From contig CAYTHO010000004.1 in NCBI GenBank assembly GCA_964437595.1, positions 62,001 to 126,000 on the forward strand: 64,000 nucleotides of DNA, read 5' to 3'. This document shows, one piece after another, positions 32,128-40,914 of the stretch (position 1 is the stretch's first letter; each line of letters starts with the position of its first letter). The notes beneath the pieces were generated by a model. The model saw nothing but the letters and a program-made list of their open reading frames with translations. It searched no databases and had not been told where the DNA came from. This DNA is from DSYU01 sp964437595. Its GTDB lineage: Bacteria > Chloroflexota > Anaerolineae > Anaerolineales > Anaerolineaceae. The position numbers were made by a program, and so were the translations under genes.

Positions 32128-33150
32128 TTAGCTTTCAATTCCCAAAGCTTGCAACATAGCCATATAGCGCGGGGGCTCTTCATCGAAAATGTAGGTAACG
32201 GGCATGACAACCACGCCGCTGCCGCCGATGGCGCGCAGCTCGGTGATGGCGCGGAAGATCTGGCTGCGCGGGACGATGATGTTGACGGCATACCAGTTGG
32301 GGTCCTGCTCGCGGACAACCACGCGTGAAATGGTAGGTCCCTGGAGTCCGCCGATAGCTGGCTGGCTGAAGATGCGCTCGGCGATGACCTCCGGCGAAGG
32401 CCCGCGCATGTTGGCGAAAATGGCCAGGTGATCGCTGGCGCGCAGGTGGGCCTCGAAGAACTCCAATAACTGGCGGGCCACGACCAGGGCATCTGGATTG
32501 TTCTTAAGGGTGTCCTGATTAGCGATCAGCGCAGCCTGCGAGGGTTGAATGAGGCCGCCCGGGAGCGGTTTCAGGCGGTTGTCGCGCAGGGTTTGGCCGG
32601 AGGAGACCAGGTCGGAGATCATGTCGGCATAGCCGATGGCCGGGGCGGTTTCCAGGGTGCCTTCGGCGGAGATCAGGGTGTAGGTGATGCCCAACGGGTC
32701 GAGGAACTTGCCGGTGAGGCAGGGATACTTGGTGGCGATGCGGAGCGGGCGGCCCAGCCCCGCGGCATAGACACGCAAGCTTTCCACATCCTGCACGGTA
32801 TCCCAGCTTTCAGGGACGGCCAGATTCAGCGCGCAGTAGCCAAAGCCCAGGCTGTCGTGCAGTACCAGCACGCTGCCGTTGTCGCCTTTGCGCTCTTCAA
32901 CAACATCCATTCCGGTAATGCCGAAATCAACGCTGCCATCGCGGACGCTGACCACGATGTCGGCTGGGCGCTGAAAGAGTACGTGCAGCGCCGGGAGAGC
33001 CGGGATGCGCGCTTCGTACTGGCGCGGGTTAGGCTTATATACTTTGAGGCCGCACGCGCTGAGAAATTCCAGAGCGTCTTCGGCCAGGCGGCCCTTGGAG
33101 GGCAGGGAGATGCGCAGGGAAGGGGTTGGTTCAATCGGTAAGGATGGCAT
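32128..33150 (-). CDS. hisG: ATP phosphoribosyltransferase, long form
   Basis: A 340-residue HisG, the first and feedback-controlled enzyme of histidine synthesis. The catalytic part (1-235) has SLPSKGRLAEDALEFL, VDFGITGMDVVEE, RIATKYPCLTGKFL and AEGTLETAPAIGYADMISDLVSSG, the PRPP-binding loop. The C-terminal 90 residues form a regulatory domain like that of long HisG, so no HisZ is needed. CAGGAG precedes the ATG. It is the first structural gene of the operon, 150 bases after the leader peptide stop. Confidence 0.95.
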   Translation of the reverse strand: MPSLPIEPTPSLRISLPSKGRLAEDALEFLSACGLKVYKPNPRQYEARIPALPALHVLFQRPADIVVSVRDGSVDFGITGMDVVEERKGDNGSVLVLHDSLGFGYCALNLAVPESWDTVQDVESLRVYAAGLGRPLRIATKYPCLTGKFLDPLGITYTLISAEGTLETAPAIGYADMISDLVSSGQTLRDNRLKPLPGGLIQPSQAALIANQDTLKNNPDALVVARQLLEFFEAHLRASDHLAIFANMRGPSPEVIAERIFSQPAIGGLQGPTISRVVVREQDPNWYAVNIIVPRSQIFRAITELRAIGGSGVVVMPVTYIFDEEPPRYMAMLQALGIES

Positions 33151-33226
33151 GGGAACTCCTGTAGAACGGTAATGGATGGTGAAAAATGCGGATTGGGTGC
33201 CTGTGGTAAAGATTCAAGAAGACTTG

Positions 33227-33260
33227 AAAAAAAAGAACCCCCGGTTGACCGGGGGTTCTT
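33227..33260 (-). terminator. his operon attenuator terminator
   Basis: On the minus strand AAGAACCCCCGG (33249-33260) pairs perfectly with CCGGGGGTTCTT (33233-33244) around TCAA, followed by a run of eight T. It lies between the His leader peptide and hisG. The segment CCCCCGGTC (33247-33255) can instead pair with GACCGGTGG (33297-33305) at the leader stop codon with one mismatch in nine, forming an antiterminator. Confidence 0.9.
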
Positions 33261-33303
33261 AGCATACGTTGAGGTATCGCCAGGTTGAACCGACCTCCAC
33301 CGG

Positions 33304-33360
33304 TCAGGTGAGGGGGAGGCAGGTATGATGATGCAAGCGGGCGATTGAGTTGGTGTTCAT
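33304..33360 (-). CDS. hisL: his operon leader peptide with three consecutive histidines
   Basis: An 18-codon ORF, ATG to TGA, encoding MNTNSIARLHHHTCLPLT. Codons 10-12 are CAT CAT CAT. It lies between a consensus promoter and the terminator ahead of hisG. The predicted RNA start is 2-3 bases before the ATG, so it is probably read from a leaderless end. When histidyl-tRNA is scarce a ribosome should stall at codons 10-12 and leave the antiterminator segment at the stop codon free; when it is plentiful the ribosome reaches the stop and covers it. Attenuation of this kind is established in enteric his operons. Confidence 0.9.
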   Translation of the reverse strand: MNTNSIARLHHHTCLPLT

Positions 33361-33368
33361 TGTACCCT

Positions 33369-33397
33369 AATATATCAGAGGGTGGATGTTTTGTCAA
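33369..33397 (-). promoter_or_regulatory. his operon promoter
   Basis: TTGACA (33392-33397) and TATATT (33369-33374) on the minus strand, exactly 17 bases apart, immediately after the purH stop. RNA start expected at about 33362. Confidence 0.88.
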
Positions 33398-33407
33398 TCT
33401 TTAATTT

Positions 33408-34961
33408 TTAGTGCCGGAAGTGGCGTACACCGGTAAACACCATGGCGATGCCCAGGGCATTCGCGGCGGCGATGCACTCTTCATCGCGGATGGAGCCGCC
33501 CGGCTCGACGATGGCGGTGATGCCAGCGGCGGCAGCCGTTTCCACCGAGTCGGGGAAGGGGAAGAAGGCATCGGAGGCCATTACCGAACCCCTGGCGCGC
33601 TCACCGGCCCGCTCGGTGGCGATTTTTACGCAGTCAACGCGGTTGGGCTGCCCGCCACCAATGCCGACCGTCGCCGCATCCTGCCCGAAACAGCGGGCAA
33701 ACACGATGGCGTTGGATTTCACATGCTGGCAGGCTTTCCAGGCAAAGCGCATGGTGGTCCACTCATCCGCGGTAGGCTGGCGGTTGGTGACCACCTGCCA
33801 TTCCTGGGTGGTTGGCGGATCGCCAAAATCGCGCGTTTGCCAGAGAATTCCCTCAGTAATGGAGCGAACTTCATAATCTGGGGCAAGGCGTTTTTCTGGA
33901 GCGCTGACCAGGCGCAGGTTCTTTCGCTTGGACAGCTTTTCCAGCGCTTCGGGGGCAAACCCCGGGGCAATGATACATTCAACAAACAGCTTACCCATCG
34001 CATCGACCGTTTCCAGGTCAAAGGTCTGGTTGGCGGCGATAACGCCGCCGTAAGCGGATACCGGGTCGCTTTCCAGCGCCAGGCGGAAGGCTTCAGGCAG
34101 GCTGCTGGCACAGGCGATGCCGCAGGGGGAGAGGTGTTTTACGATGCAGATGGACGGCATATCATCGAAAGAGAGCGCTGCGCGCCAGGCCGCATCGAGA
34201 TCGAGCAGGTTATTATACGAAAGCGCCTTGCCGTGCAGCACTTCGCCGCCAAAGGCGGCGCCGCGCGGGTTGAGGGTGAACAGGCGCGCCTGCTGGTGTG
34301 GATTTTCGCCGTAACGCAGCTCGGTGGAAGGGAAGCCAGCCAGCCAGGAGGGCGGTTGTACAGCGCCGCTGTCTTCGGCAAGCGCCTGGCCCAGGTAAGA
34401 CGCAATCGCTGCATCATACCCGGCAGTATGCTGGAACCCTTTAATCGCCAGCCGCTGGCGGGTGGGCAAAGAAACCTGCCCATCTGCTTCCAGTTCTTCG
34501 GCAAGCTGCGAGTAATCGGCGGGATCGGTAACCACAGCAACGCGCTCGTAGTTCTTGGCCGCCGCGCGGATCAATGCCACACCGCCGATGTCAATATTCT
34601 CGATCGCATCGCTCAATTTGACATCTGCTTTGCTGATCGTTTTTTGGAATGGATATAGATTGACCACCACCAGGTCAATCTGCCGGGCGTGGATGCGGGT
34701 CAGGTCAGTCTGATCGCTGACGGTTTCTCGCGCGAGAATACCGCCGTGCACTGCCGGGTGCAGCGTTTTCACCCGCCCGCCCAGGATTTCTGGGCTGCCG
34801 GTATAGCTGGCAACATCTTGAACTTCCAGGCCGGCCTGTTGAATGGCAGACGCGGTACCGCCGCTGGCGATCAAGTGCCAGCCCAGCCTGGTCAGTTGGT
34901 GCGCAAAATCCACCAACCCACTTTTATCAGAAACGGAGAGCAGCGCGGTGGGCATCTTCAC
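33408..34961 (-). CDS. purH: Bifunctional AICAR transformylase/IMP cyclohydrolase
   Basis: A 517-residue PurH performing the last two steps of IMP synthesis. The N-terminal cyclohydrolase domain (1-200) has ALLSVSDKSGLVDFA, ASGGTASAIQ, GGRVKTLHPAVHGGILA and DLVVVNLYPF; the transformylase domain has LRYGENPHQQA, the catalytic Lys-His in IVKHLSPCG, and SDAFFPFPDSVE. It uses the AICAR released by HisHF. It follows livF by 34 bases with AGGAAGGTG before the ATG, so it seems to ride at the end of the liv operon. Confidence 0.97.
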   Translation of the reverse strand: MKMPTALLSVSDKSGLVDFAHQLTRLGWHLIASGGTASAIQQAGLEVQDVASYTGSPEILGGRVKTLHPAVHGGILARETVSDQTDLTRIHARQIDLVVVNLYPFQKTISKADVKLSDAIENIDIGGVALIRAAAKNYERVAVVTDPADYSQLAEELEADGQVSLPTRQRLAIKGFQHTAGYDAAIASYLGQALAEDSGAVQPPSWLAGFPSTELRYGENPHQQARLFTLNPRGAAFGGEVLHGKALSYNNLLDLDAAWRAALSFDDMPSICIVKHLSPCGIACASSLPEAFRLALESDPVSAYGGVIAANQTFDLETVDAMGKLFVECIIAPGFAPEALEKLSKRKNLRLVSAPEKRLAPDYEVRSITEGILWQTRDFGDPPTTQEWQVVTNRQPTADEWTTMRFAWKACQHVKSNAIVFARCFGQDAATVGIGGGQPNRVDCVKIATERAGERARGSVMASDAFFPFPDSVETAAAAGITAIVEPGGSIRDEECIAAANALGIAMVFTGVRHFRH

Positions 34962-34995
34962 CTTCCTCTTTTTATAGATATTCGTGTCATCGTCC

Positions 34996-35703
34996 TCAGC
35001 CTCCCAGGTAGGCTTCGATCACCTGCGGGTTTTCCAGCAGGTCATTTGCATTGCCTTCGAGTGTGATGCGCCCGGTTTCGAGCACGTAACCGCGGTCGGC
35101 AATCGACAACGCCATCTGCGCATTTTGTTCTACCAATAGAATGGAAGTACCCTGCGCATTGATCTCTCGGATGATCTCGAAGATTTGCTCTACCAGAATG
35201 GGGGACAAGCCCATGGAAGGCTCATCGAGCAGCAGCAGGCTGGGGCGCGCCATTAACCCGCGTCCGATTGCAAGCATCTGCTGCTCGCCGCCAGAGAGCG
35301 TGCCGCCAAGCTGCTTGCGCCGCTCGCGCAGGCGTGGGAAGCGCGTCATGGCCGATTCTAAATCCTGCTGAATCTGCACTTTATCGTCATAGATAAAGGC
35401 GCCCATTTCCAGGTTCTCCTGAACGGTGAGCTTGGGGAAGATGCGCCTGCCTTCTGGAACCTGGACGATGCCGCGCCGCACAATATCCTGGGGCGGAACA
35501 ACGGTCACATTCTCACCCTGGAAGACGACTTTGCCCTGCGTAGGGCGCAGCAGGCCGGAAATGGTATTCAACGTGGTGGATTTACCGGCCCCGTTGCCGC
35601 CGATTAAGGCTACAATTTCCCCTTTTTCGAGGTGAAAGCTGATCCCCTTAAGGGCATGGATCGCGCCGTAATGAACATTTAGGTCTTCAACTTGGAGCAT
35701 CAT
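34996..35703 (-). CDS. livF: Branched-chain amino acid ABC transporter ATPase
   Basis: A 235-residue LivF with Walker A GGNGAGKSTT, signature LSGGEQQMLAIGRGLM and Walker B LLLLDEPSMGLSP. The VPEGRRIFPKLTVQENL segment is diagnostic of LivF rather than LivG. It pairs with LivG to drive leucine, isoleucine and valine uptake. It follows livG by 25 bases. Confidence 0.95.
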   Translation of the reverse strand: MMLQVEDLNVHYGAIHALKGISFHLEKGEIVALIGGNGAGKSTTLNTISGLLRPTQGKVVFQGENVTVVPPQDIVRRGIVQVPEGRRIFPKLTVQENLEMGAFIYDDKVQIQQDLESAMTRFPRLRERRKQLGGTLSGGEQQMLAIGRGLMARPSLLLLDEPSMGLSPILVEQIFEIIREINAQGTSILLVEQNAQMALSIADRGYVLETGRITLEGNANDLLENPQVIEAYLGG

Positions 35704-35728
35704 AGGTGCTGTTTTTCATCCAAATATT

Positions 35729-36565
35729 TCATGAATTTTGATCCGCCGCATGCGCAGCCCGCCCGCTCTTTTCCCGGCGGAAACGTTCGGAAAGTTTCGC
35801 CGCGCCAGGGCCCAGGTACGCTTCAATCACGCGTGCATTGGATTGGATTTCTTTGGGGGTGCCTTCAGCGATCTTTACCCCGTAATCTAACACGGTAATC
35901 TGGTCAGAGATACCCATCACCACGCGCATGTCATGCTCGATGAGTAAAATAGTGATGCCCAACTCGTCGCGCAGCCGCTTGATGAAACGGGTCATGTCTG
36001 CGGTTTCCTGGGGGTTCATGCCCGCGGTAGGCTCATCGAGGAGCAGCAGGCGGGGTTTATTGGCCAGGGCGCGGGCAATTTCCAGGCGGCGCTGGGCGCC
36101 GTAGGGCAGATTGCGCGCCAGGGAATCGCCAAGTCCTTTGAGATGAACAAATTCCAGCAGGCGTTTGGCTTCGGTAAGCGAGGCGGTTTCTTCACGAACG
36201 AAGCGCGGGTGCCGCAGAACGGCATCAACCCACCCGTTCTTCAGGTGGGGATACTGACCCACCAGGATGTTTTCCAGCGCCGTCATGTTGCTGAACAGGC
36301 GAATATTTTGATAGGTGCGAGCAATTCCCATGTGCGCGACTTCGTTGGTGGGCCGGCCTTGAATGGGATGCCCATAAAACAGCACCTGGCCTTTCTCAGG
36401 CGTATAAAAGCCAGAGATGCAGTTGAAGAGGGTGGTCTTTCCGGCGCCGTTGGGACCAATGATGCTGGCAATGTTTTGCTCTGGGACGGCCAGGTCCACC
36501 TGGTCCACGGCAACCAGCCCTCCGAAAATTTTTGTTACCTGGCGTGTTTCAAGCGTGGTAGGCAT
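35729..36565 (-). CDS. livG: Branched-chain amino acid ABC transporter ATPase
   Basis: A 278-residue LivG with Walker A GPNGAGKTTLFN, ARTYQNIRLF typical of LivG, the signature-region replacement PYGAQRRLEIARALA and Walker B LLLLDEPTAGMNP. The C-terminal GTPKEIQSNARVIEAYLG ends the conserved part; some 25 extra Arg/Ala-rich residues follow. The ATG at 36565 begins one base before the livM stop; a longer frame to 36589 is not supported. Confidence 0.95.
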   Translation of the reverse strand: MPTTLETRQVTKIFGGLVAVDQVDLAVPEQNIASIIGPNGAGKTTLFNCISGFYTPEKGQVLFYGHPIQGRPTNEVAHMGIARTYQNIRLFSNMTALENILVGQYPHLKNGWVDAVLRHPRFVREETASLTEAKRLLEFVHLKGLGDSLARNLPYGAQRRLEIARALANKPRLLLLDEPTAGMNPQETADMTRFIKRLRDELGITILLIEHDMRVVMGISDQITVLDYGVKIAEGTPKEIQSNARVIEAYLGPGAAKLSERFRREKSGRAAHAADQNS

Positions 36566-36566
36566 A

Positions 36567-38150
36567 TCAGTTCCCCTCCGCTTTCGCAATTTCCGGCTCG
36601 CCTGGCTGTGCTGGAGGGGCTTCTGTTCCGTTCTCCATTCGGGTGGACGTGGCCGGCAATAGGCCTTCCGGGCGCAGGATCATCATGATCACCAGAAGCA
36701 CGCCGAAGAACATTAGGCGGTAAATATCCAGCTCGCGCAGCATTTCAGGCAGTCCCTTCAGCGCGAATGAGCCCAGGATCACGCCGGGGATGCTGCCCAT
36801 GCCGCCGACGATCACGAGGCACAAGACATTGATGGAAACCATCAGTACATGATCTTCCGGGCCGGTGAACTGGTTGCGCGAGGCAAACAGCACACCCCCC
36901 AACCCGGCAAATGCCGCGCCAATCGCCAGCGCCAGCAGCTTGGACTGGAAGGTATTGATGCCGGTGGCGCGCGCGGCCACTTCATCCTCGCGGATAGCTA
37001 CCCAGGCACGCCCGGCACGCGAATTTTGCAGCCGGTTGGTGACAAAGATGATCAATGCCACGGCCAGAAATATCAGATACATGAAATCAACATCGGTGTT
37101 GAAGGGCTTCCCGAACAGCGTGGGCGCGCCGATATTGGGCACCCCCCGGGGCCCACCGGTATATGGGGACATCAGATCACTCTGCATCAAGATGCGGATG
37201 ATTTCACCAAAACCGAGGGTGACGATGGCCAGGTAGTCGCCGCGAAGGCGCAAGATGGGCAGTCCAAGCAAAACGCCCGTGAGGGCAGCAAGGGCAATGC
37301 CAATGATCAGTACCACCCAGAAATCCCAGCGGAGGTTGTGAGGCGTAGGCGCGGTGAGCAGGGCCACAGTGTAAGCGCCGATGGCGAAGAAGGCCACGTA
37401 CCCCAACACGAGCTGCCCGGCCAGGCCGACGATGATATTCAGGCCCAGACCAAGGATGACGTAAATGCCAACCGTGCCGATGATGTAATTCCAGTAGGAA
37501 CCCCAGGCGCGGGGCAGGAGGAACAATACAATGGCGATCAGCAAGTAAAGGATGTAAATGGCATAGGGCTTGGCGCGCAGCCAACGGACAGCGGAGTGGT
37601 TGCTGACCGCACTCGTTAGGTTTCGCACCCATTGGCGCAGGCGCTGCCCAAGCGATATCTTGCGAATGCCGTAGGCCAGCAGCCCGCCCAGCAGGGCCAT
37701 ACCCACCAGTAACAGCAGGTGAATGGCGAACGCGACCCATGGCCCCTGCCGAAACAGGAAGATACGCATCGATTCTGGGGAAACCATGGCCAGGTAGGCG
37801 CGCGGGTCGATTTCTTGCGCCAGCAGGGCGCCGTAAATTAGAGAGAAAATGCCTACTACCAGGCCGGTCAGTCCGCCCGCGGTCAGGCTGGAGGCGATTA
37901 CGTCTTTGAGCGGGTCTGCCTGCGCTACGGGTCGGGCAGCCAGCGTGCCGTTCCATAGGCCCAGGAGCGACATGAAGATGACGAAAAACGTCAGGTTGCT
38001 CTGCACTGCGGATGGCGGCTGCCCGAGAATGCGCGCTACCAACGCCGCGCCGGTCAGGGTGAAACCGATCAAAGCCAGGAAGACGATAACAACGGAGAAA
38101 ATGATCCCTGCGTTGATACCATTTCGGATGGATTTGGATTTGGTGATCAT
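36567..38150 (-). CDS. livM: Branched-chain amino acid ABC transporter permease, extended LivM
   Basis: A 527-residue permease. The C-terminal 310 residues are a standard LivM (GLNIIVGLAGQLVLGYVAFFAIGAYT, RLRGDYLAIVTLGFGEIIR, GGMGSIPG). The N-terminal 200 residues add about five membrane helices, including a LTAGGLTGLVVGIFSLIYG segment, so the protein is much longer than the usual 300-420 residues. The C-terminal tail is Pro/Glu-rich. It overlaps livH by one base. Confidence 0.93.
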   Translation of the reverse strand: MITKSKSIRNGINAGIIFSVVIVFLALIGFTLTGAALVARILGQPPSAVQSNLTFFVIFMSLLGLWNGTLAARPVAQADPLKDVIASSLTAGGLTGLVVGIFSLIYGALLAQEIDPRAYLAMVSPESMRIFLFRQGPWVAFAIHLLLLVGMALLGGLLAYGIRKISLGQRLRQWVRNLTSAVSNHSAVRWLRAKPYAIYILYLLIAIVLFLLPRAWGSYWNYIIGTVGIYVILGLGLNIIVGLAGQLVLGYVAFFAIGAYTVALLTAPTPHNLRWDFWVVLIIGIALAALTGVLLGLPILRLRGDYLAIVTLGFGEIIRILMQSDLMSPYTGGPRGVPNIGAPTLFGKPFNTDVDFMYLIFLAVALIIFVTNRLQNSRAGRAWVAIREDEVAARATGINTFQSKLLALAIGAAFAGLGGVLFASRNQFTGPEDHVLMVSINVLCLVIVGGMGSIPGVILGSFALKGLPEMLRELDIYRLMFFGVLLVIMMILRPEGLLPATSTRMENGTEAPPAQPGEPEIAKAEGN

Positions 38151-39259
38151 TAGATTTTCTCCTCTGAAAGCACCTCGCCCAGGATGCCCGAGGGGCGGAA
38201 AATGAGCACCAGAACCAGGATGGAGAATGAGATAACATCCTTAAGCTGGAAATCGATGCCAAGCGCAGCCGGCCCCAAAGATTCGAGGATACCGAGGAAT
38301 AAGCCGCCGATCATGGCCCCGGGGATATTGCCAATACCGCCCAGAACCGCCGCGGTGAATGCTTTAATGCCTGGAATAAAGCCGATGAAGTAGTACACAA
38401 TGCCCTGGTGGATGCCCCACATTACGCCAGCGGCACCCGCCAGGATACCGCTGATGATGAATGTGCGGCTGATCACTGCGTCGACATCGATGCCCATCAG
38501 CGCGGCGGTTTTCTTGTCCTGCGCCACAGCGCGCATGGAGCGGCCCAGCTTGGTACGCTGCACCAGCAAGTACAGCCCGATCATCAGCAAAACCGACAGG
38601 ATAAACGAGAACACGCCGGTATAGGTGATGACCACGGTGCTGTCCGCGATGGGGATGTTCCAACCCTGGCCGCGGGTCAGGATTTCAGGGTTGCTGTAGT
38701 TGCGGCGCTGCGGACCAAAAAGCAGTTGGGCGGCATTTTCCAGGAAAATGGAGGCGCCAATAGCGCTGATGAGCGGCACCAGGCGCGGCGCGGTGCGCAG
38801 CGGGCGGTAAGCAAAGCGCTCCAGAAAATACCCGGAGCCAGAAGCAACCAGCATGCCAACAAGAAAGGCAATGATGACGGAAATGATCGGCTGGGCGTTA
38901 ATGAAGGTTAATTCTGGATCAGCAGCCGTAGGTGCAGGGATGACTTTCAGCGCTTCAAAAACAAAGTATCCAGCGAAAGCGCCCAACATCATCACATCAC
39001 CGTGGGCAAAGTTGATCATGAACAAAATACCATAAACCAGGGTGTAACCAATGGCGATCAAGGCATACATACCACCCAGGATTAAACCTGTAATCCCAAA
39101 CCGTACCCAGGTGTCTAGACCATATACCGGGTTCACGATATTTACCGCATAAAACCTCCAGAAGAAAAGCGCCAAAATGATGGCGCCCAGCACCCAACGA
39201 ATAATATTGTTCAGGTTTTTGCTGTTCTGAAGGGGGATGGTCAACCGGTTTAGACTCAT
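38150..39259 (-). CDS. livH: Branched-chain amino acid ABC transporter permease
   Basis: A 369-residue LivH with eight or so helices; it carries GLILGGMYALIAIGYTLVYGILFMINFAHGDVMMLGAF near residue 55, the most conserved LivH motif, and AAVLGGIGNIPGAMIGGLFLGILE near the C-terminus. The N-terminus has one extra helix (about 20-42). It lies 131 bases after livK, separated by a hairpin. Confidence 0.94.
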   Translation of the reverse strand: MSLNRLTIPLQNSKNLNNIIRWVLGAIILALFFWRFYAVNIVNPVYGLDTWVRFGITGLILGGMYALIAIGYTLVYGILFMINFAHGDVMMLGAFAGYFVFEALKVIPAPTAADPELTFINAQPIISVIIAFLVGMLVASGSGYFLERFAYRPLRTAPRLVPLISAIGASIFLENAAQLLFGPQRRNYSNPEILTRGQGWNIPIADSTVVITYTGVFSFILSVLLMIGLYLLVQRTKLGRSMRAVAQDKKTAALMGIDVDAVISRTFIISGILAGAAGVMWGIHQGIVYYFIGFIPGIKAFTAAVLGGIGNIPGAMIGGLFLGILESLGPAALGIDFQLKDVISFSILVLVLIFRPSGILGEVLSEEKI

Positions 39260-39306
39260 TTTTTACGTTTTCCGTGGAGATGTATTGTCTTGCACAAAAA
39301 AGGGTT

Positions 39307-39367
39307 GTGGTGGAAAGGATCCACCATGAAGTGGCATCGCCACCCTGGCGTTGATCCTTTCCACCAC
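39307..39367 (-). terminator. Intercistronic hairpin between livK and livH
   Basis: A perfect 15-base inverted repeat, GTGGTGGAAAGGATC (39307-39321) and GATCCTTTCCACCAC (39353-39367), encloses a smaller hairpin GTGGC-ATC-GCCAC. There is no T-run after it on the minus strand beyond CCCTTTTTT at some distance, so partial termination or mRNA stabilisation of livK is likely, giving an excess of binding protein over permease. Confidence 0.65.
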
Positions 39368-39390
39368 GAGTTATTTCGCAGATCGCAAGC

Positions 39391-40593
39391 TTACTTGGCC
39401 GCCGACCAGGCGCCGTCCTTTACGATGTAGAAGATCGGGCCGGAGGCGTTGCATTCGCCAACCGCGTCGCAGGTAATGGTGCCGCCCAGACCCTTGTGGT
39501 CCTTGGTGGTGCGGACTGCTTCAACCAGCTTGCCGCGCGGGATCGACAGGCTGCCGTCAGCGTTTTTGACGGCTACCTTCTTGACAGCGGCAACCAGAGC
39601 CGCAGCGGAGTCGTAGGCGTTCCAGGTGAAGGGGGAGAGTTCTCCCGCTTTTTTACCGAATTTGGCCTGGTACTTGGCATTGAAGGCTTCCACCTCAGGA
39701 GAGGCAGCCGGGACCAGCGCCACTGCGTACGATCCTTCGCCATTCGGGCCGGTGCGGTCGATGAAATCCGCGCCATAGGTGCCGTCACAGCCGAAGAAGA
39801 TGACTCCCTGCAGGCCGGACTGTCCCATCTGATTCACGAGAACAACAGCTTCCTGAACGTAGCCGCCATAATAGATAACTTCCGGTTTCTTTGCGGCGAT
39901 CGAGGAAAGCGGAGCGGTGTAATCTGTTTCAGCCGGGGTGATGGCAACTTCATCGACAATTGTGCCGCCGAGTTCCTTAAAGCGGGCGGCTACCGTGTCT
40001 GCCAGGCCCTTACCGTATGCCTGACCGTCATGCATGGTGGCGATGTTCTTCTTGCCGAGCGTGTTGAAAATGTATTCCGCGGCGAACTTGCCCTGGGCCG
40101 CATCGGTGAAGGCTACACGGTTGAAGACCTTGGAGCCCTGCTGGGTGAGGGGAGGGTTGGTGGCGGAAGGCGACATCATGGGGATGCCGATTTTTTCGTA
40201 GATGGGCATCGCGGATGCCGTGGCGCCGGAGAAAATGTGACCGGCAACAGCTACGATGGTGGGATCAGCAACGAGTTTATTGGCAACTGCCGCGCCACCC
40301 TCGGGGGTGCCGCCATCATCCTCAGCAACCAGTTCGAACTTGAAACCTTCCAGTTCACCAGCATCTTCAATGGCGATTTGCGCGCCCTGAGAGATATCGA
40401 TACCGAACTGGGCATTGTCACCGGTCATGGGGGCGCCCATGCCGATTTTGATCGTCTGGCCAGCGGGGATTTTCGCGCAGCCAAAAGCATCTCCCGCGCA
40501 GGCATCAGCAGCCGGTTGGGCCGCTGGCTGGCAGCTGGCCAAAACCATGGACAGCAGCACAAAAACCGTCAAAACGATATAGCGAGCTTTCAT
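39391..40593 (-). CDS. livK: Branched-chain amino acid-binding lipoprotein
   Basis: A 400-residue periplasmic-binding protein of type 1 (LivK family). The signal peptide ends in the lipobox LASC at residues 18-21, so it is a lipoprotein. Conserved features are IKIGMGAPMTGDNAQFGIDISQGAQIAIED, an AVAGHIFSGATASAMPIYEK ligand-site segment and NPPLTQQGSKVFNRVAFTDAAQG. The ATG at 40593 has AAGGAG upstream and begins the signal peptide; the frame extends to 40665 without support. It is the first gene of the liv operon behind a 315-base leader. Confidence 0.94.
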   Translation of the reverse strand: MKARYIVLTVFVLLSMVLASCQPAAQPAADACAGDAFGCAKIPAGQTIKIGMGAPMTGDNAQFGIDISQGAQIAIEDAGELEGFKFELVAEDDGGTPEGGAAVANKLVADPTIVAVAGHIFSGATASAMPIYEKIGIPMMSPSATNPPLTQQGSKVFNRVAFTDAAQGKFAAEYIFNTLGKKNIATMHDGQAYGKGLADTVAARFKELGGTIVDEVAITPAETDYTAPLSSIAAKKPEVIYYGGYVQEAVVLVNQMGQSGLQGVIFFGCDGTYGADFIDRTGPNGEGSYAVALVPAASPEVEAFNAKYQAKFGKKAGELSPFTWNAYDSAAALVAAVKKVAVKNADGSLSIPRGKLVEAVRTTKDHKGLGGTITCDAVGECNASGPIFYIVKDGAWSAAK

Positions 40594-40908
40594 CTTCTGT
40601 TCTCCTTCTTTCTTTGTGAATGTATTCCGATACCAACAATGAAAAACACTTGAAATTTTGGGCATTGTTGTGTTTGTGCATCTGGTTTCTCAATGGGAAA
40701 AAAGCGATACCCCGGAGATGTACCTTCAGCGGTTCCCTCCTTTCAAAGCATTCGACCTCTTCGCCTCGCATCAGATTTGGCGTAGATCTTCAATGGATTG
40801 TGGTATTGAAAGGACTTCTCGCAGTTCCTGGTCAATGCGTGCGGTCTTGACTGGGAAACCAGGGCCAGTGTGCGTATTTCGGCGTGTACACTAAAGGTGC
40901 GAGATATT
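40594..40908 (-). promoter_or_regulatory. Long untranslated leader of the liv operon
   Basis: About 315 bases separate the predicted RNA start from livK. It holds a free Shine-Dalgarno-like AAAGGAGGGAA (about 40734-40744) not followed by a start codon, a small hairpin CTGG-GAAA-CCAG and a weak hairpin before six T (about 40692-40723). I could not define a leader peptide rich in Leu, Ile or Val, nor a known riboswitch. The other about 100 bases of the gap up to 41019 hold only the promoter and the 3' flank of the kinase gene. Confidence 0.4.
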
Positions 40909-40914
40909 TTGCCG

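Noticed and set aside
33131..33397. 88-codon minus frame covering the his leader region
   Set aside because: It is out of frame with the His-rich leader ORF, begins within the -35 box and runs through the terminator; it cannot be the translated product.
33411..34658. Open frame of 415 codons on the plus strand opposite purH
   Set aside because: It is antisense to an unmistakable purH, has no family features and is a GC-bias shadow.
39496..40653. Open frame of 385 codons on the plus strand opposite livK
   Set aside because: Antisense to a complete lipoprotein gene with signal peptide and lipobox; composition is that of a reverse-strand shadow.
40505..40771. 88-codon minus frame starting in the liv leader
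   Set aside because: It overlaps the livK signal peptide in another frame and has no family features.
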